NCBI GenBank assembly: GCA_003956705.1
Contig: QZCP01000279.1
Span: 62,001 to 126,000, forward strand
Direction of reading: 5' to 3'
Length of the DNA: 64,000 bases
Origin: Brevipalpus yothersi
Taxonomy: Eukaryota > Arthropoda > Arachnida > Trombidiformes > Tenuipalpidae
The notes below the pieces were generated by a model. It did no database searches. It was not told the origin of the DNA and was given only the letters and a program-made list of their open reading frames with translations. Shown piece after piece: positions 42,101-54,065 of the stretch (its first letter is position 1; each line of letters opens with the position of its first letter). A program made the position numbers and the translations under genes.

Positions 42101-45100
42101 AACTCCAAGTCGCTGCAATTGTTCAATCACAGACTCATCGGGAATATTAACTTGTTGCTGTTGTTGATGCTGATGTTGTTGCTGATGTTGATGCTGATGT
42201 TGATGCTGATGCTGCTGCTGTTGTTGTTGCTGTTGTAATTGTTGTTGTTGTGTAACCTGAGCTTGAACTCTTCTCTGATCCATGGAAATGCTTTCTTCAA
42301 CTTGCGAATTCATCATTGGTAATTTAGAGTCTTGATGGCGATTTACATAATGATAAACGAGAATCCTTTGCTGCTCAGCTTGACTGAGTCTGGTAAAACC
42401 CTCGTGCTGTTGCAGCTCAGCGAGAATTTGCTTCAACTTTGGAGAAGAAAAATAAATAAAATCACCAAAGGTTCAGAAATCCAAAAGTTGAAAAAATTCT
42501 TTCGTGATTTCAACATGAAACATTGTGGATCAAAGAAAGACTGGGATATTCTTTCTCATTCTTTTTTAGAGCCTTACCTGATCCTGCACTTGCAATTGTT
42601 GACTGAGATAAAGTTGCATGTGCCCATGTTCACCTTGTTGGAGCATTTGCTGTCTGGGTGCTATGTTTTGTTGTACTGACTGTTGCTGCTGTTGTGGTTG
42701 CTGGCCAACAGGAAGCCTGAAGAAAGAAAGAATTGGAAAAAATTTATTATTAATCATTGGTGGAATGACAAGAATCGACTAAACTGAACAATAAATTCAA
42801 CGAAATTAGAATCCAACAAGAATGTAAATTTTGAAAAACAAAACAATGATCAAACGAGAAATCTAGCAAGATTGTGTTAAAAATTTCACATTATAGAGAA
42901 GTTTAGGTCACTCAGATCTAGTTCAAACATCCCAAAAGTGGCCAGTCAAAGAGAAATATATCAAAAGATGTACTCACGAAAACATTGAATTTGATGAGGA
43001 TTGAGGAAAAACAACCATACGGTTCATGGCGTTCATGGAGTTAATGTTATGAGATTGAACATTGACTACAGGTGGAGAATTCTGATCCGAGAAGAAAGGC
43101 ATTCCCCCACATGCTTTAATTAATTCTCCTAGAGGTGAGAACCTTTCATCGCATCCTCTTTTGACTAGTAGATTGCTGGGGAAATAACCGGAGGCAAACC
43201 ATTCATACATATCAACAGGAAGGAATGGACCCTGAATAGCGCCTTCCGGATCACGATAAAACCACTTAAGAGCGTCTTCATGATATGGAGGAACAACAGT
43301 CATCTTGGCGGTTTGTCTTTCTTCTGTTGGACGGCTATCTCGATCATCCTCAGTGGTCCATTGATTAACCATACTCTCAGCTGCCTTTTCAAGGTGAGAT
43401 AGACTATCGTCTTCGGAGAGGAGAGATTTCATATTTTGTGAGGAATTGATTTGTAGGTATTGGGCGGCAAGCCTAGCACTCATCAAATTGTTAACTGCAG
43501 TGTTTCGCTTGTCCAAATGATCATTCAAGTTGGTTTCATTCAATGGTTTGGACATTGTTTGAGAGCTCATGAAATCAACCAAATTGATATTAGGATCCGT
43601 AGTATGCTTAGATATCCTAGCGTGTGAATTTGAATCAAGTAGAGTAAATTTGTCTCGCAGTAAACTCTCTTTATCATCTTGATCAGTCTCAGCTGTCCAT
43701 TGAGCAACCATATTTTCAGCAGCTTTTTCCAGATGCGAAAAACCATCATCAGAATCAGGCAGCAATTTACGGTTGAAGTGAGAGTCTTCGAACTCTAAAT
43801 TATTTTGATGTGATAGATGACGATGATGTGATGTGGATGAAGATGAAATAGAGGTTTCAATATTCTTGTTGAAAATATTCAATTTCTCAGGAGCTTGGGC
43901 AACTTCTCCAGAAGTTTGTTTCTCTTTCGATCTTAGATCGATTTTTTCCCCCTTAAAATCGAACAAAAGTTCTCTGCTTTGGCCGCTAAAATCATTATTC
44001 GAAGATTTATTACACTCGTTCTTTCGAGTTTCTTTTAAAGTCCCTCTGTTTGAACTATCTTTAAGATCATCATCCATGCTCGCCTCACGGAAGGCACCAG
44101 AAGCATCAAACGAACCGAGTTTAGCTTCCCCGTTTGATGAATCATCCAGACTCCATTCCGGTAGATTGTGGACCCTCTCTTCTTCTTCGTCACCCCAACA
44201 AGACTTTTTTCGAGAATAATAATCTCTTCTAACAGGCACACCATTTCGATTACCGCTACCATCATCACCTGCATCCCTATCCTCTTTGCGCCAGAAATCC
44301 GATTCCCTCCCACGAGATTCTTCTTCATTTCTAGTCGATCCTCTCCAAGAAACCCTTTCATCAGTAAAATGATTATTGAAGTTCCGTTTAGAAACGGGAC
44401 CATTCCTCTGACTTTCTTCACTTGAGTCTCTATCTTCACTCCGCCCAGATTCATTTCGACCAGTCGATTCGTCTCCACGAGCAGGCACTCGCCAAGGGAT
44501 ACGTTCGTCATTGAAATGGTTACCATATCCTCGTCTGATTGGCGGACAGTTCCGTAAATTTTCCTCTTGAGAATCTCTATCATCTTTGCGCCACGAATCG
44601 TTCCGTTCTCTGCCACCACCTCCACCTTCTTCGCGATTGGCTCGCCAGTTGCTTTTATCATCGCTCCTACTAGAGGATCTCCAATTATCAAGGGAACGAG
44701 AATCTTTTCGAGATCTCATCTCATCTCCTGCTTCGCCTTTGGAGAGAGATCGATCGAACATCTTATCTCTTGGTCCATCTTCACTCAAACTCGAACTACG
44801 ATCGTAGTTTCTACGATTTGGTTCGCGGATAGGATCTCCAGGCTCATCGAAATCGAAAACGCCCGATCTTTGATAAAACGCTGGTCTACCCCTACCTCTA
44901 CCTCTGTCCGCTGTTAAGCCACCTCTCATGCGAAGCTGGGTATTCCTGAAAAACAATGGATTGAGAGCATATTTCAAATCAATGAGAAACTCAAATTTTT
45001 TCATCATATTCCTATTCTTTCAGTGTGATTGTGTGTTTCAGAGAGAAAGAGAAAGAGAAAATGAAGACTAACTTCGCTGTACAGCCTAAACAAAAGAGTA

Positions 45101-45593
45101 GCTAGCTTACCTTTCGATAATATTCCTGTCGAATCGATCTGGACCAGGTGACTCCATTTTAACCAAACGAAGATATCTGTCCATTTTGCTGACTCGACCT
45201 GGAGCCTCACTGTTTGCAGATCTGGACCAAGAGGATTCAGATGTCATATTGGAGGAAGCGGTGGATGGCATGTGGTAGCGCTCAACGAGTAATCCATGAT
45301 TTGCACTTATATCTTTTAGACGAGGCTTCATTTTTTCGAAAAGAGCGAGCAATTCTTCTCGTCCATATTGATAACGAAATTTTTTACCACTCGTTCCGGA
45401 AAAATTAGTCCCATCTTTAATCGAACTATGGTTAAAGTTCGACTCATGGTTGGCAGGAGTATTTTGATGCTCACCACCCGCAAGAGCACGCAACCTGATT
45501 CAAATGATTGAGGTTAAATGAGAAACAACAAAATGTCTCTTCAAATGTATTCACTTACCAATCAGGTCCAAATCTGAGAACAGTCTCGGCCAT
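39134..45593 (-). CDS. Gigyf: GIGYF (GRB10-interacting GYF protein), translational repressor scaffold
   Basis: Scaffold linking 4EHP to RNA-binding repressors, ribosome quality control and DDX6/CCR4-NOT. Eleven exons join in phase (45593-45559, 45494-45111, 44945-42978, 42716-42578, 42436-41675, 40883-40818, 40766-40489, 40429-39916, 39840-39738, 39676-39513, 39352-39134) to about 1543 residues. The N-terminus MAETVLRFGPDWLRAL is diagnostic. The 4EHP-binding motif YxYxxxxL-phi is YQYGREELL (53-61). An Arg/Ser/Asp/Gly-rich region is followed by the DDX6-binding LPEWSLDDSSNG and FDASGAF. The GYF domain (about 700-755) has WFYRDPEGAIQGPF and GYFPSNLLVKRGCD. Then come Gln/His runs, a long Glu/Arg/Lys coiled coil, PTFVAFLKDVESPYDVSDYI and a C-terminus with poly-Ala/poly-Lys and ILGFTV. 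The 75-base intron 39915-39841 has no stop and a length divisible by 3, so it could be retained. Confidence 0.94.
42138..42255 (-). repeat. CAG/CAT-type Gln/His codon repeat in GIGYF
   Basis: Trinucleotide tract inside the coding exon giving alternating and pure runs of Gln and His (QQQLQQQQ then HQHQHQ). Mixed CAA, CAG and CAT codons. Confidence 0.85.
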
Positions 45594-47190
45594 ATCGGAC
45601 AATTGACTTGGAGGAATATACTCAGAGAAGACTCAACAGTTGAGGATCGAGGAGAAAGTAGTGATAGACCGAGGTATTAACAGCTACAAAGCAATTGAAT
45701 CGTTTGATGAAGTATAGGATCTGAAAAATAATGGATTGATATGATGAGATTAACAATGGATGAGCCAATGATTTGGCAGATTCAAATGACAAGAATCAAG
45801 AAAAAGGAGACAAATGGTCAAGTGAGAGGCTATTATGGAATTGGAACCAGTGAAATGAAGTGGAATTTAACAGGGAACACAATACATAAAGAGTGAGGAA
45901 CAGCAGTTCATTACCACAAGATAGGGTAGAATGGCAGATCTGCAAGATGAAATATCATCAAAGCAGAAGGTGAGAGAAAAGGGATAAGGTGTGGAGACAA
46001 GACAAACCAGTAGGTACAAAATTATAAAATGATGAAGAAGAAGGTGAAAAAATAATAAAATTAGTAGCAGAAGAAGAAAGAAAAGGAACAGTTGAAAAAA
46101 AGGCTCAATAATGTGGTGACGAATGATGAGGATATTAGGGAATGATGAGGAGGATAAAGTGGTAAAGTAGCACTAGTGGTTGAAGAAGTGTTTAGTTATA
46201 AAATATAACATATATATACACATACAGTGTATATAATAGGCAAAATCAAGTTGACTCAAGAAGAAATGAAAGATGAATGTAAGCAGTAATCTAGTAAGAG
46301 TAAGAGTAACTTACATAATAAATTGGTACCAGAGAGGGAGAGAGAATGTATCAACAAAGAGAGAAGAATAAGAAGTGAAGAAGTGAACTGAAAATTGATC
46401 ACACTGATCAAGATGGCTTGTGAAGGCGATTTTGGAAACAAAGCTGCTGAATAATGACCACAGTGTTTGATGATCAAAATAATATCGGTAATCAGCTAAA
46501 TGATCACTGAAATCAACGTAAACAATATGATAGATGACAAAAAACTAGGGAAAGAAAACACACACATACACAGAAGAGATGAAAAAGAGAGAGAGAGAAA
46601 GAGAGAGGAGAAAGAGAAGAGAAAGGAATAAAGAAAGAGAAAGAGAAAGAGAGAAAGAAGCAGAGCCACCAGTATATGAACGCTGGCAAGGATTATATGT
46701 TTTGTATGTTGTATGTGTTTATTAGTAGTGTTTGGTGTGTGTATGTGTGTCTTTTTAGCCGAATTAGAGTTGAAAATTAAGTGAACAGACAATGTGTGTA
46801 TGTGATGATAATATATCGATGATTGAAAGAACAGCAGAAACAAAGGGCAGAAAAGATGATTCTGTTATAAGAATATTTTGGAAGATACAGTCACAATGTA
46901 CACAATCCACAAGATTGACAAGAAAAATAGCAAAAAGAGACAGAATAAAAGTAAGACCAACGCCAGGGGAAAGTATAGGGTATGTATAGTAATTGCGATT
47001 CAACTTCAAACACCGTAGACAATGCTGTGGAATTGGTCATTGAATGTACTATCGCCAAATTAATCAACTTAAACTGGCTTTATTCAATCAATTAACACCT
47101 GTTTGGTACTTTAAATTGTGTCCAAAACGATAGTGCTCGAAGGTAAATACTGTCCGACAATAATACATCGGATAAATGATGGGAAATGAA
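45594..47190. other. GIGYF upstream region, purine-rich
   Basis: 1.6 kb of GA-rich, low-complexity sequence upstream of GIGYF (on its antisense), with AT dinucleotide tracts near 46205-46235 and GA tracts at 46585-46660. Probably promoter and leader. No convincing coding exon. Confidence 0.5.
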
Positions 47191-47202
47191 ACCTATTGAT
47201 TG

Positions 47203-47664
47203 GAAGAGTATCGGAGCAATTTTATTGTCGTCTTTTCAGAGCTCTAATAGCCTCAAAACGATTTGAACATCGTCGAAAAATATTAATTGAAGAAGATGGG
47301 GTGAGTAAAGCCTCTAAAAAGGCGATGAATCCTCCATTCTTCTCTTTTTGTCCTACTGTGCCTCTTACCTCACTTTCAATAAAATTTCTTTCAATAAATC
47401 TTTTCAATTTAAAAGGATGCCTCATATTAAGAAGTAGGACGACCATGCCTATTGGGAAAATGTGACTAAAAACGCATTATACTGCTCCAGCTACCTGTCC
47501 AAACGACAGATGTGATTCGTTATTTGAATTGTTTCAAAAGACTATCTGCCCTAATGGAAGCTATTGAAGCGGCTACTGTTGTGTCTGGGACATTCTTTTT
47601 TGGGCGAACTACTTATCGATGTCCACGTAACTTTTGTCCCCTCTTGAAACTGCCTACCGGCTGA
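47203..47664 (+). CDS. Unidentified possible exon pair
   Basis: Two protein-like segments on the plus strand that I cannot place in a family. The first runs to a GT donor at 47300-47301 and reads VSEQFYCRLFRALIASKRFE followed by a basic stretch ending IEEDG. The second, after an AG at 47490-47491, reads in part DVIRYLNCFKRLSALMEAIE, then VVSGTFFFGRTTYRCPRNFC, and stops at TGA (47662-47664). The join at GATGGG to CTACCT keeps phase 0. No start codon or upstream exon is found, so this may be the 3' end of a gene, a relic or chance. Boundaries are approximate. Confidence 0.3.
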
Positions 47665-48833
47665 GTTGGTTGGTCATCATCAACCCCATCATCATCACCA
47701 CTACTCGACCCCCTACCGTTTCCAGTATTGTCTACATCATTTCCATTGACTCTTTTCTTTTTTCTCTTGCTTCCAAGGTACCACCAATCAATCGTAGAAA
47801 GGAAAAACAAGGTTGATACTTGGGTCCATCATCGTTACTAAGGTTTTTTCGATAACAACCACTACCACCATCACCATAGCTGTGGCTAGTCATAATTTTT
47901 GATGGCTTCCCAATTTGATGAGTATCACATAGTTAATCACTTCAGAAAACTATCAAAAATGGGAACATGTGACAAAAGTTGGTTGAAGGGAGAGAGAGAG
48001 AGAGAAAGTTTTGGAAATATGAGAAAAAAAGATGATCAATGCAGATTTATATTGATAATTTCATCAAATCGAGCAATGGAGGGCAAACTTTGCTCAGCAA
48101 AGAAAGAATGAGAGAAAGAGAGGGATGTTCATCGACAATCATTCGCTTCGAGTGTGAAATATTTAATTCTACATTGTACATCGGTAGGGAGGAGAGCTTT
48201 CATCAAACTTTTTCCCGCCAATGAGAGGATGGTGAGTTTAAATGAGAGATGAGTAGAACTATCATCATTATTTCGATTCGATGCGATGCACATAATTTTC
48301 GTCTACAAAATACAAGATAGACTGATGGAATGTACAGGATATGAGCATAGTTTCAATCAATCCAGTGACTAGCAACTCTAATACTCTTTGACACTCTTTG
48401 ACATGAAATTCCTAGCATTTGCCAGAATCTTAAACTGTGGCATTATCATGATTTTGCCAGATTACACAGGAACGTGGTCGCTCTCTCAGTGGAGAACAGT
48501 TTTTGTAAGAGTTAAAAAATTTTCGTTAGGTTTCTACTTTTATGTCAATTTTTGATTGAGAGCTATAAATGAAAAATTTCATCCTATCTATATCCAAATT
48601 TATTTTAAACTTATTTTTCTAACAATTAGAAAGATTCATGTGTTCCACAAATTTTCTCTTGATGGAAATTCGTTTCAAGGATTTCAGAAGTTACTTAAAC
48701 CGTTTTATCGAAGAGTGTTAGCAAGTCATATCGGTGATAGCATACTGAATAATTTAATAAACTTTCAGTGTTGATTCATGAAATTTTCATTTTATTATAG
48801 TCTTTCAATTGTTTCATACAAAAATTCCATAGT
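47665..48833. other. Intergenic
   Basis: About 1.2 kb with short GA tracts at 47989-48006 and 48110-48123. Frames are short and without similarity. Confidence 0.5.
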
Positions 48834-49705
48834 TCATGGCAGACAGTGTTCTTGCTTCACTGGTTGCAGACTCTTGGCAGACATTCCCAAAGTTTCCAGT
48901 TTCTTATGGAGCTTGTCAGTAATGGCCTTATCGAGAGTTCTGGTCCTTGACATAACCCATGCAAATTCTTCGAATAAAAGAAATATGTTTAGATTTCAGC
49001 TTTATCGAAGACACTGATGAAAACTTACTGATATTAACTGGAATGGGTCCGATTTTATCGAAACAAGTAAAAACAAGAGCATATCCTTTCTCTGCGTCCA
49101 TTTCTACGATCCATTGTGGGTCAGGAATGTCAACTGAATCGAAGTAAAGAAGTGATCAAATTTTTCATCATCAACTCATCAGAGATTCATGAAATTCTCT
49201 GATGATATTAAGACACTTACATTGACCGAATTTGAGGTTTAGAACGTAGGGAGTCTTGTCGTCATTGGTAGCTGTTCCATGATTGGCAACTTTCTTTCCA
49301 CTGAAAACCAAATCAATTCATAAAAATTTTGATGAAAAGAAGAAATGATCTGTCTTACCTTTTTTGTCCATTCATGTCCACCAAAAATTTGTTTCCAGAG
49401 AGGTGAGTATAATTGAAAGAGCTGCAGTCCCATCCCAATTCGAAAGGCTCGATGGAACGTTCAGTTTCGTACCATACACCTACAAACTACAAATCATTTG
49501 GCATGAGTTGGGGAGCATCTTAGAAAAAAATTCAATTATCCACCAATTATCCATCAATTCTGGGAGAATTTTGACTTACATCATCGATTTTGAATGATGG
49601 GCTTGGGGACACTGGGACAGGACATTTTTTGGCATCTGGAATGCTTTTACCGATGACTGTCCCGAAGAAACACAGGGAAAACAAGACGAAAATTTTGGCT
49701 GACAT
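48834..49705 (-). CDS. Secreted lipocalin, apolipoprotein D-like
   Basis: Small secreted beta-barrel carrier of hydrophobic ligands. Five exons (49705-49580, 49486-49359, 49300-49221, 49133-49029, 48967-48834) join in phase to 190 residues, the normal lipocalin size. A signal peptide (MSAKIFVLFSLCFFGTVIG) is followed by CPVPVSP and then FVGVWYETERSIEPFELGWD, holding the G-x-W motif of strand A and the WYE-x-R-x pattern of the ApoD/Lazarillo group. A strand with NYTHLSG follows, then IPDPQWIVEMDAEKGYALVF with TCFDK, and the C-terminal helix region AWVMSRTRTLDKAI (the ApoD 'SR-x-PTL' segment). Four cysteines outside the signal peptide fit two disulfides. The ligand cannot be predicted. Confidence 0.88.
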
Positions 49706-52095
49706 GATTAATTTTCACAAGAACAACAAATACAGAACTTTTCTATTGGATGCAATCAAAAGCTTTTTATATGAAAATTTGTCACTCCCCTGGATCATTC
49801 GATTTAGTTTATCTCGATTGATGATTGAATCTTCCTCCTCATCAACATCCAACAAGGTTAGTTTCTAACTTGCCTTTTCTCGACACATTCGGTGCAACTA
49901 TCTAGCTTTGAAGGAATTTATGCTCTGGTATTTTATGGGATCAAAGACCAATTTGATAACATTGTTCAGAGTGTGAAATCATGGTGGTGTGGCACTATCA
50001 TTCCTTCCAGCACTCCTTGTTGATCAAGATTCTTATGCTAGATTTCTTGATCATGATAGCCATCTACCTCGTCTCTAAAAATTTGAAAGCAAGATAATTA
50101 TAATGAAAAATTACACTTTCGCTATGATAATTTCTGAAAATTATAATTCCACGTGTTCTGAATCCTAAAACTTGCTGACTTTCTTCGACATCTAGATGAC
50201 TTGAAGTTTCATGCCCAAACATTATCGAGATCAATGAAACTTTTTCTGTTGACTTTAGCAGATCTCAATGGCTCATATCGATAGTAGAAATAAATTCTTA
50301 TGACCTCATTTTATGAAGAAAGCATGCTTAAAGTCTCGGGAGGAAATAGGAAGCTGAATGAATCATTTCAACCTTTCGAAGTTTGAAATCGATTGAGATA
50401 AATCTAGATGCATTTATCTTGTACGTATTTGACTCTGCAATATCAAGATGTTCTACTATATACTGCATACTGTATGCATTCTTTCACCATTGAAATTGGC
50501 TCAAAAAATTCTCGCGATTAAGATTGAGCAATTCGATTGCTACAATTGTTGTATCCATTTTCCAATTTTGACAAAATAATGAAATTTAATGCATATTATG
50601 CTTATCTTACATTGTCCCATTGGACCTTGTACCTGTATTTTTCCTTCATATTAGAAAAGGGGTGTTTCTACTGATATTTCTCATAATCGTTAGTTGCAAG
50701 GTTTTATGATTCGAATTTACGCGTTGATCTGGGAATGGAAATGTACCCAATGTTAGTTCACTCTTTCATCTTGAATGCATCTGTTTAAAAAAATTCTAGT
50801 CAATTTCGGTTCGAGAAGGTTTTAGTCCGTAGACTTCGATGTGAATTCAAGTGGCCTGAAATGTAATTGTGAATATATTCACCGTTCACAGGGATCTGAA
50901 TGCTAGAAAGCATTTGAGGAAAATTAGTGATTTTCATCGCTTGATCGCTGAGTGATTCAGTATTAGAATCAAAAATAAAGCCAATTGTGAAACTAAAGTG
51001 TTCAAGTCGAATTGAACGCCTCAAGCTATTTTTCCTTTTTAGGGCCTGAATCCCCCAGGATTTGCTTCATCCATATTACGCAAATTATCGACATCTGACT
51101 ACCGAGGATAAGACGAGGAAAAGACTCTGGCCCTAAAAAAAGACCCCGATCGAATATTCAGTGGAAGCTGATTTTTGACTGGAAAAATATTATTTTTTGA
51201 GTTGCTCTCTCATCTGTGCAGTAAATTCATGACGATCAGGTGATCAAATTCATCAGGTAAATTATTTTTTTGGAAATTATACCAGAATGATACCAAGGTC
51301 TCATTCTCATCTCTCAAATACTAGGAGAAAAAAAACGGTTTTTGAGGTACTTTTCTCTGTTTTTTTCGGGGGGGGGGGTCCTTATCTTCATATTGTGTGT
51401 TCATTTGAATAATATGCTCAATATCTGTTTGTCTTTTCTTCTCCCCTCTCTTTAAAAGCGACTCTCTCTTTATCATTCTTCTTTTCTCCTGGATTGAAAA
51501 AATACTTTAAAGCATTTAATTTGAGTCCCTGAAATAGGACTAACCAAGTAATAATCCAGAGACATGGCTGAAAACTAGCTCATGGTGATCTCGAACGATA
51601 CGCGCCTCATGGATTGGCCTACTTTCTCTCTTTCACATCACGTAGCGTCATAATAGGAACAAGAGAGACAGAGAACCAGACAGCCCGAGCGCTCTTCATC
51701 GAGGCTCGCACACACACACATACACGGTTCGATGTGTGAGTGGGAAAGGTTTTGGTCAGGCTAGTCATAGGCATTCAGACCGATGGCGAAACGGATCCTC
51801 AATACGCTTACCTGAGTTGTTAATCTTTGAGTTGATCCCCAAAATAATTGGCTGTCTTATCTTTTTTAGAGAGCAAGGGGATGAATGGTGTGGGCATCTT
51901 CTCTCTATCTTCTCTCACTGTGATCCAAATGGAAGGGAGAGAAAGTTAGAGCGATCGGGCTTCGTATGGCTACCATGAAGCTGACCACAATCAGCGTCAT
52001 TAAAACTTTTCACCTCATCTTAGAGTCACGACCTTCTATGATCAGTGTTAGTCAGTTGATGCCTTCCTGAGCCACCAGATACCAGATAAGGTGTG
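49706..52095. other. Long intergenic region
   Basis: 2.4 kb with no recognisable intact gene. It contains an 11-base G run at about 51368-51378, rare in this AT-rich DNA, and a CACACA tract near 51710. Part of the right side may derive from the pseudogene source. Confidence 0.45.
49763..49771 (-). promoter_or_regulatory. TATA box for lipocalin
   Basis: TATAAAAAG on the minus strand, 58-66 bases upstream of the start codon, well placed for a short leader. Confidence 0.55.
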
Positions 52096-52315
52096 GATGA
52101 ATTGTGCCCCATGTGTGGGGATAAAGTTCCAGGTTTTCATTATGGACTCCTCACCTGTGAGTAGTGCAAGGGTTTCTTTAAACGCATAGTTCAGAACAAA
52201 AAAAGTTTATAACCTGTATTGCTGATCCAATCTGGGAAAAGGAAGCTATTCCTTTCATCGTTTCCAAAAGTGTCTCAAACTGGATATGAAACTCGAAGCC
52301 GTACGTGCTGATCGT
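52096..52315 (+). pseudogene. Decayed FTZ-F1 / NR5A nuclear receptor DNA-binding domain
   Basis: Translating across three shifted frames gives DELCPMCGDKVPGFHYGLLT then CE-stop-CKGFFKR and VQNKK, then (shifted) TCIADP, then (shifted again) FHRFQKCLKLDMKLEAVRAD. These are the two zinc fingers of an NR5A receptor and the Ftz-F1 box start (MKLEAVRADR). A TAG at 52162-52164 replaces the P-box Ser of CESCKGFFKR, and at least two frameshifts follow, so it cannot encode a receptor. No intron interrupts the domain here. Similarity fades after about 52315. It is most likely a retro- or segmental copy of the functional gene elsewhere. Confidence 0.85.
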
Positions 52316-53173
52316 ATACACGGCAAGATCAAGATAAGTTCGAGCCCATACACAAGAGAGATAGAGCTCGACGACCTCAGTTGATGTGTGAGTGACAAAT
52401 TATTCGTCGAGTTGCATTACCCTCAGTGTCCCATCATTGTTCTAGACATTGTCACATTACTTACAGGTAATAATCATGACATGAACAGTTGTTGGGACCT
52501 AATCGCCTAATCTTGATCAGGCACACAGACATTTGCACGATCAAGCTTCATGAAACACTTAGCCCAGATTCTGTGTATGGATGGAAAATCATTTGTCCGT
52601 GATTATCCTCTGTCTTTCGGTCTTTCACACCTCACATCAATCAGTGAGGTCATGTTTTCATATGTACATGAAGTTTATAAATTTCAAACAGAGATCTTCG
52701 TACAAAAATTAACAGCTCATTTGCTCCTCGGTACACTTTTGTAGCGTAAAAGTAGCCAAAATTATCGGAATATTTCATCTACCCACCTTGATCATGACAC
52801 CTCTTCAATTTTCTTAATTGAGCAAGAATCTGATTATCATCTTTTTCCACTGGATTTTGCCCACCAATTTCGAAGAGCGAACAATTATTTCTTAGCGTTT
52901 CCCAAAAATATGATGAATTTCCATCAAATTTATGAGAACGAGTGGAGTTTCCCAAAAAATTTGCTTCTTTTTTTTTATTTCAGAAGATTGAGAGTTTGCG
53001 ATCATCTTCAATTATTTTACTTTTGAATCTCGAAGATACATCATTGAATTTTTAAATTAAATTTTAAGAAAACTTTTCTCTCTCTCCTCATTTGGAACTC
53101 CACTAATTAAATCACCATCAAATCAAGCTGCTAGAGTGGAACCATTCAATCATTATTGAATTCAATCATATCT
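52316..53173. other. Intergenic
   Basis: Sequence right of the FTZ-F1 relic. I looked for ligand-binding-domain remnants and saw none that hold up. An open frame at 52550-52744 has no family signal. Confidence 0.45.
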
Positions 53174-53925
53174 CTATAATCCACATATTCGTCTTATCAT
53201 GTTGCTATCCATATTGCCATAATTATTGAAATCTCGAGCGAAAGAGGCAATTGATGGGGTGTGAGGGGTCGGAGAGACAGATCTACGACGTCTTCCAGCC
53301 ACAACTGTGAGTATTAATCGACTCAAATCAACATTAGATTTATCTGACTTTACTCCACTTTGGAATCCATTGTAAGAACCAAATCCTGTAACTGTCGACG
53401 AACCGGCAGCTATTGCTGTTGTTTTCAGTGTTAGGGCTTTCTTCTTTCCCTCATGCTTGTGTTTTACGTACATTTGAGCAGGAAGCTGGGTGACCACTCG
53501 CTGCAAATTAGGAGGTCTGATTTCGAAAGTAATTGATCAGTCATCCAGACTTTTCACGCAATCTTACATGAGAATATGCAGAAAAATACTCACAATCCTC
53601 CCTGTGGAGTAGGAGGTATCTGGCGTGTCAATGGAACCATTTTTTTCGTGGTCAGCTCTACCAATTTTGGATTGACACTAAATAAGGAGTCGAGAACAGC
53701 TTCATCAGAAACTCCAAACTGAATCAGCCCTCTGATATTGCCACAAAGTTTGTAGGTTTCGTCAGCGTTCAAGAAGCAGTTGACTTTTTCTGTGGAACAA
53801 TCAAAAGAAATCGTTCTAAGAGTGGTGAATAAGAACGATTGGAATAATAGCTATGATAAAATTTACTAACCAAGAAGAATGGAGATGGAGAATCCAAAAA
53901 AGAGGAACAAAACTTGTCGAATCAT
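53174..53925 (-). CDS. Secreted proprotein, novel paralogue A
   Basis: Not a recognised family. Three exons (53925-53871, 53789-53594, 53516-53174) join with intron phases 1 and 2 to 197 residues. The signal peptide is about MIRQVLFLFFGFSISILL. A conserved block at 27-52 contains ADETYKLCGNIRGLIQFGVS. A second block after the second intron has QRVVTQLPAQM, HKHEGKKKALTLKTTA and then FGSYNG. A polybasic RRRR|S at 159-162 fits furin-type cleavage and would release a 35-residue C-terminal peptide ending RRICGL. Cysteines are few: Cys23, Cys34 and Cys195 after the signal, so an inter-chain disulfide between the N-terminal block and the C-terminal peptide is possible. A divergently transcribed paralogue lies 1.1 kb away. 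An AT-rich TATA-like stretch lies about 50-60 bases upstream of the ATG. Confidence 0.75.
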
Positions 53926-53997
53926 ATTGCTGATGAGCGATGAAATGATTTAAGCTCAAAAGCTCCGATTTTATTTAAACTGATTCACACCAAGAGA

Positions 53998-54065
<68 letters not shown>

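Noticed and set aside
44035..44691. 218-codon minus-strand frame inside GIGYF
   Set aside because: Out-of-frame shadow of the large GIGYF exon; the real frame carries the GIGYF motifs.
46256..47009. Leu/Ser/Phe-rich minus-strand frames
   Set aside because: Translated GA-rich low-complexity sequence upstream of GIGYF; no splice or domain support.
52550..52744. 64-codon frame after the FTZ-F1 relic, tested as a ligand-binding-domain remnant
   Set aside because: Does not follow the NR5A ligand-binding-domain sequence in any frame.
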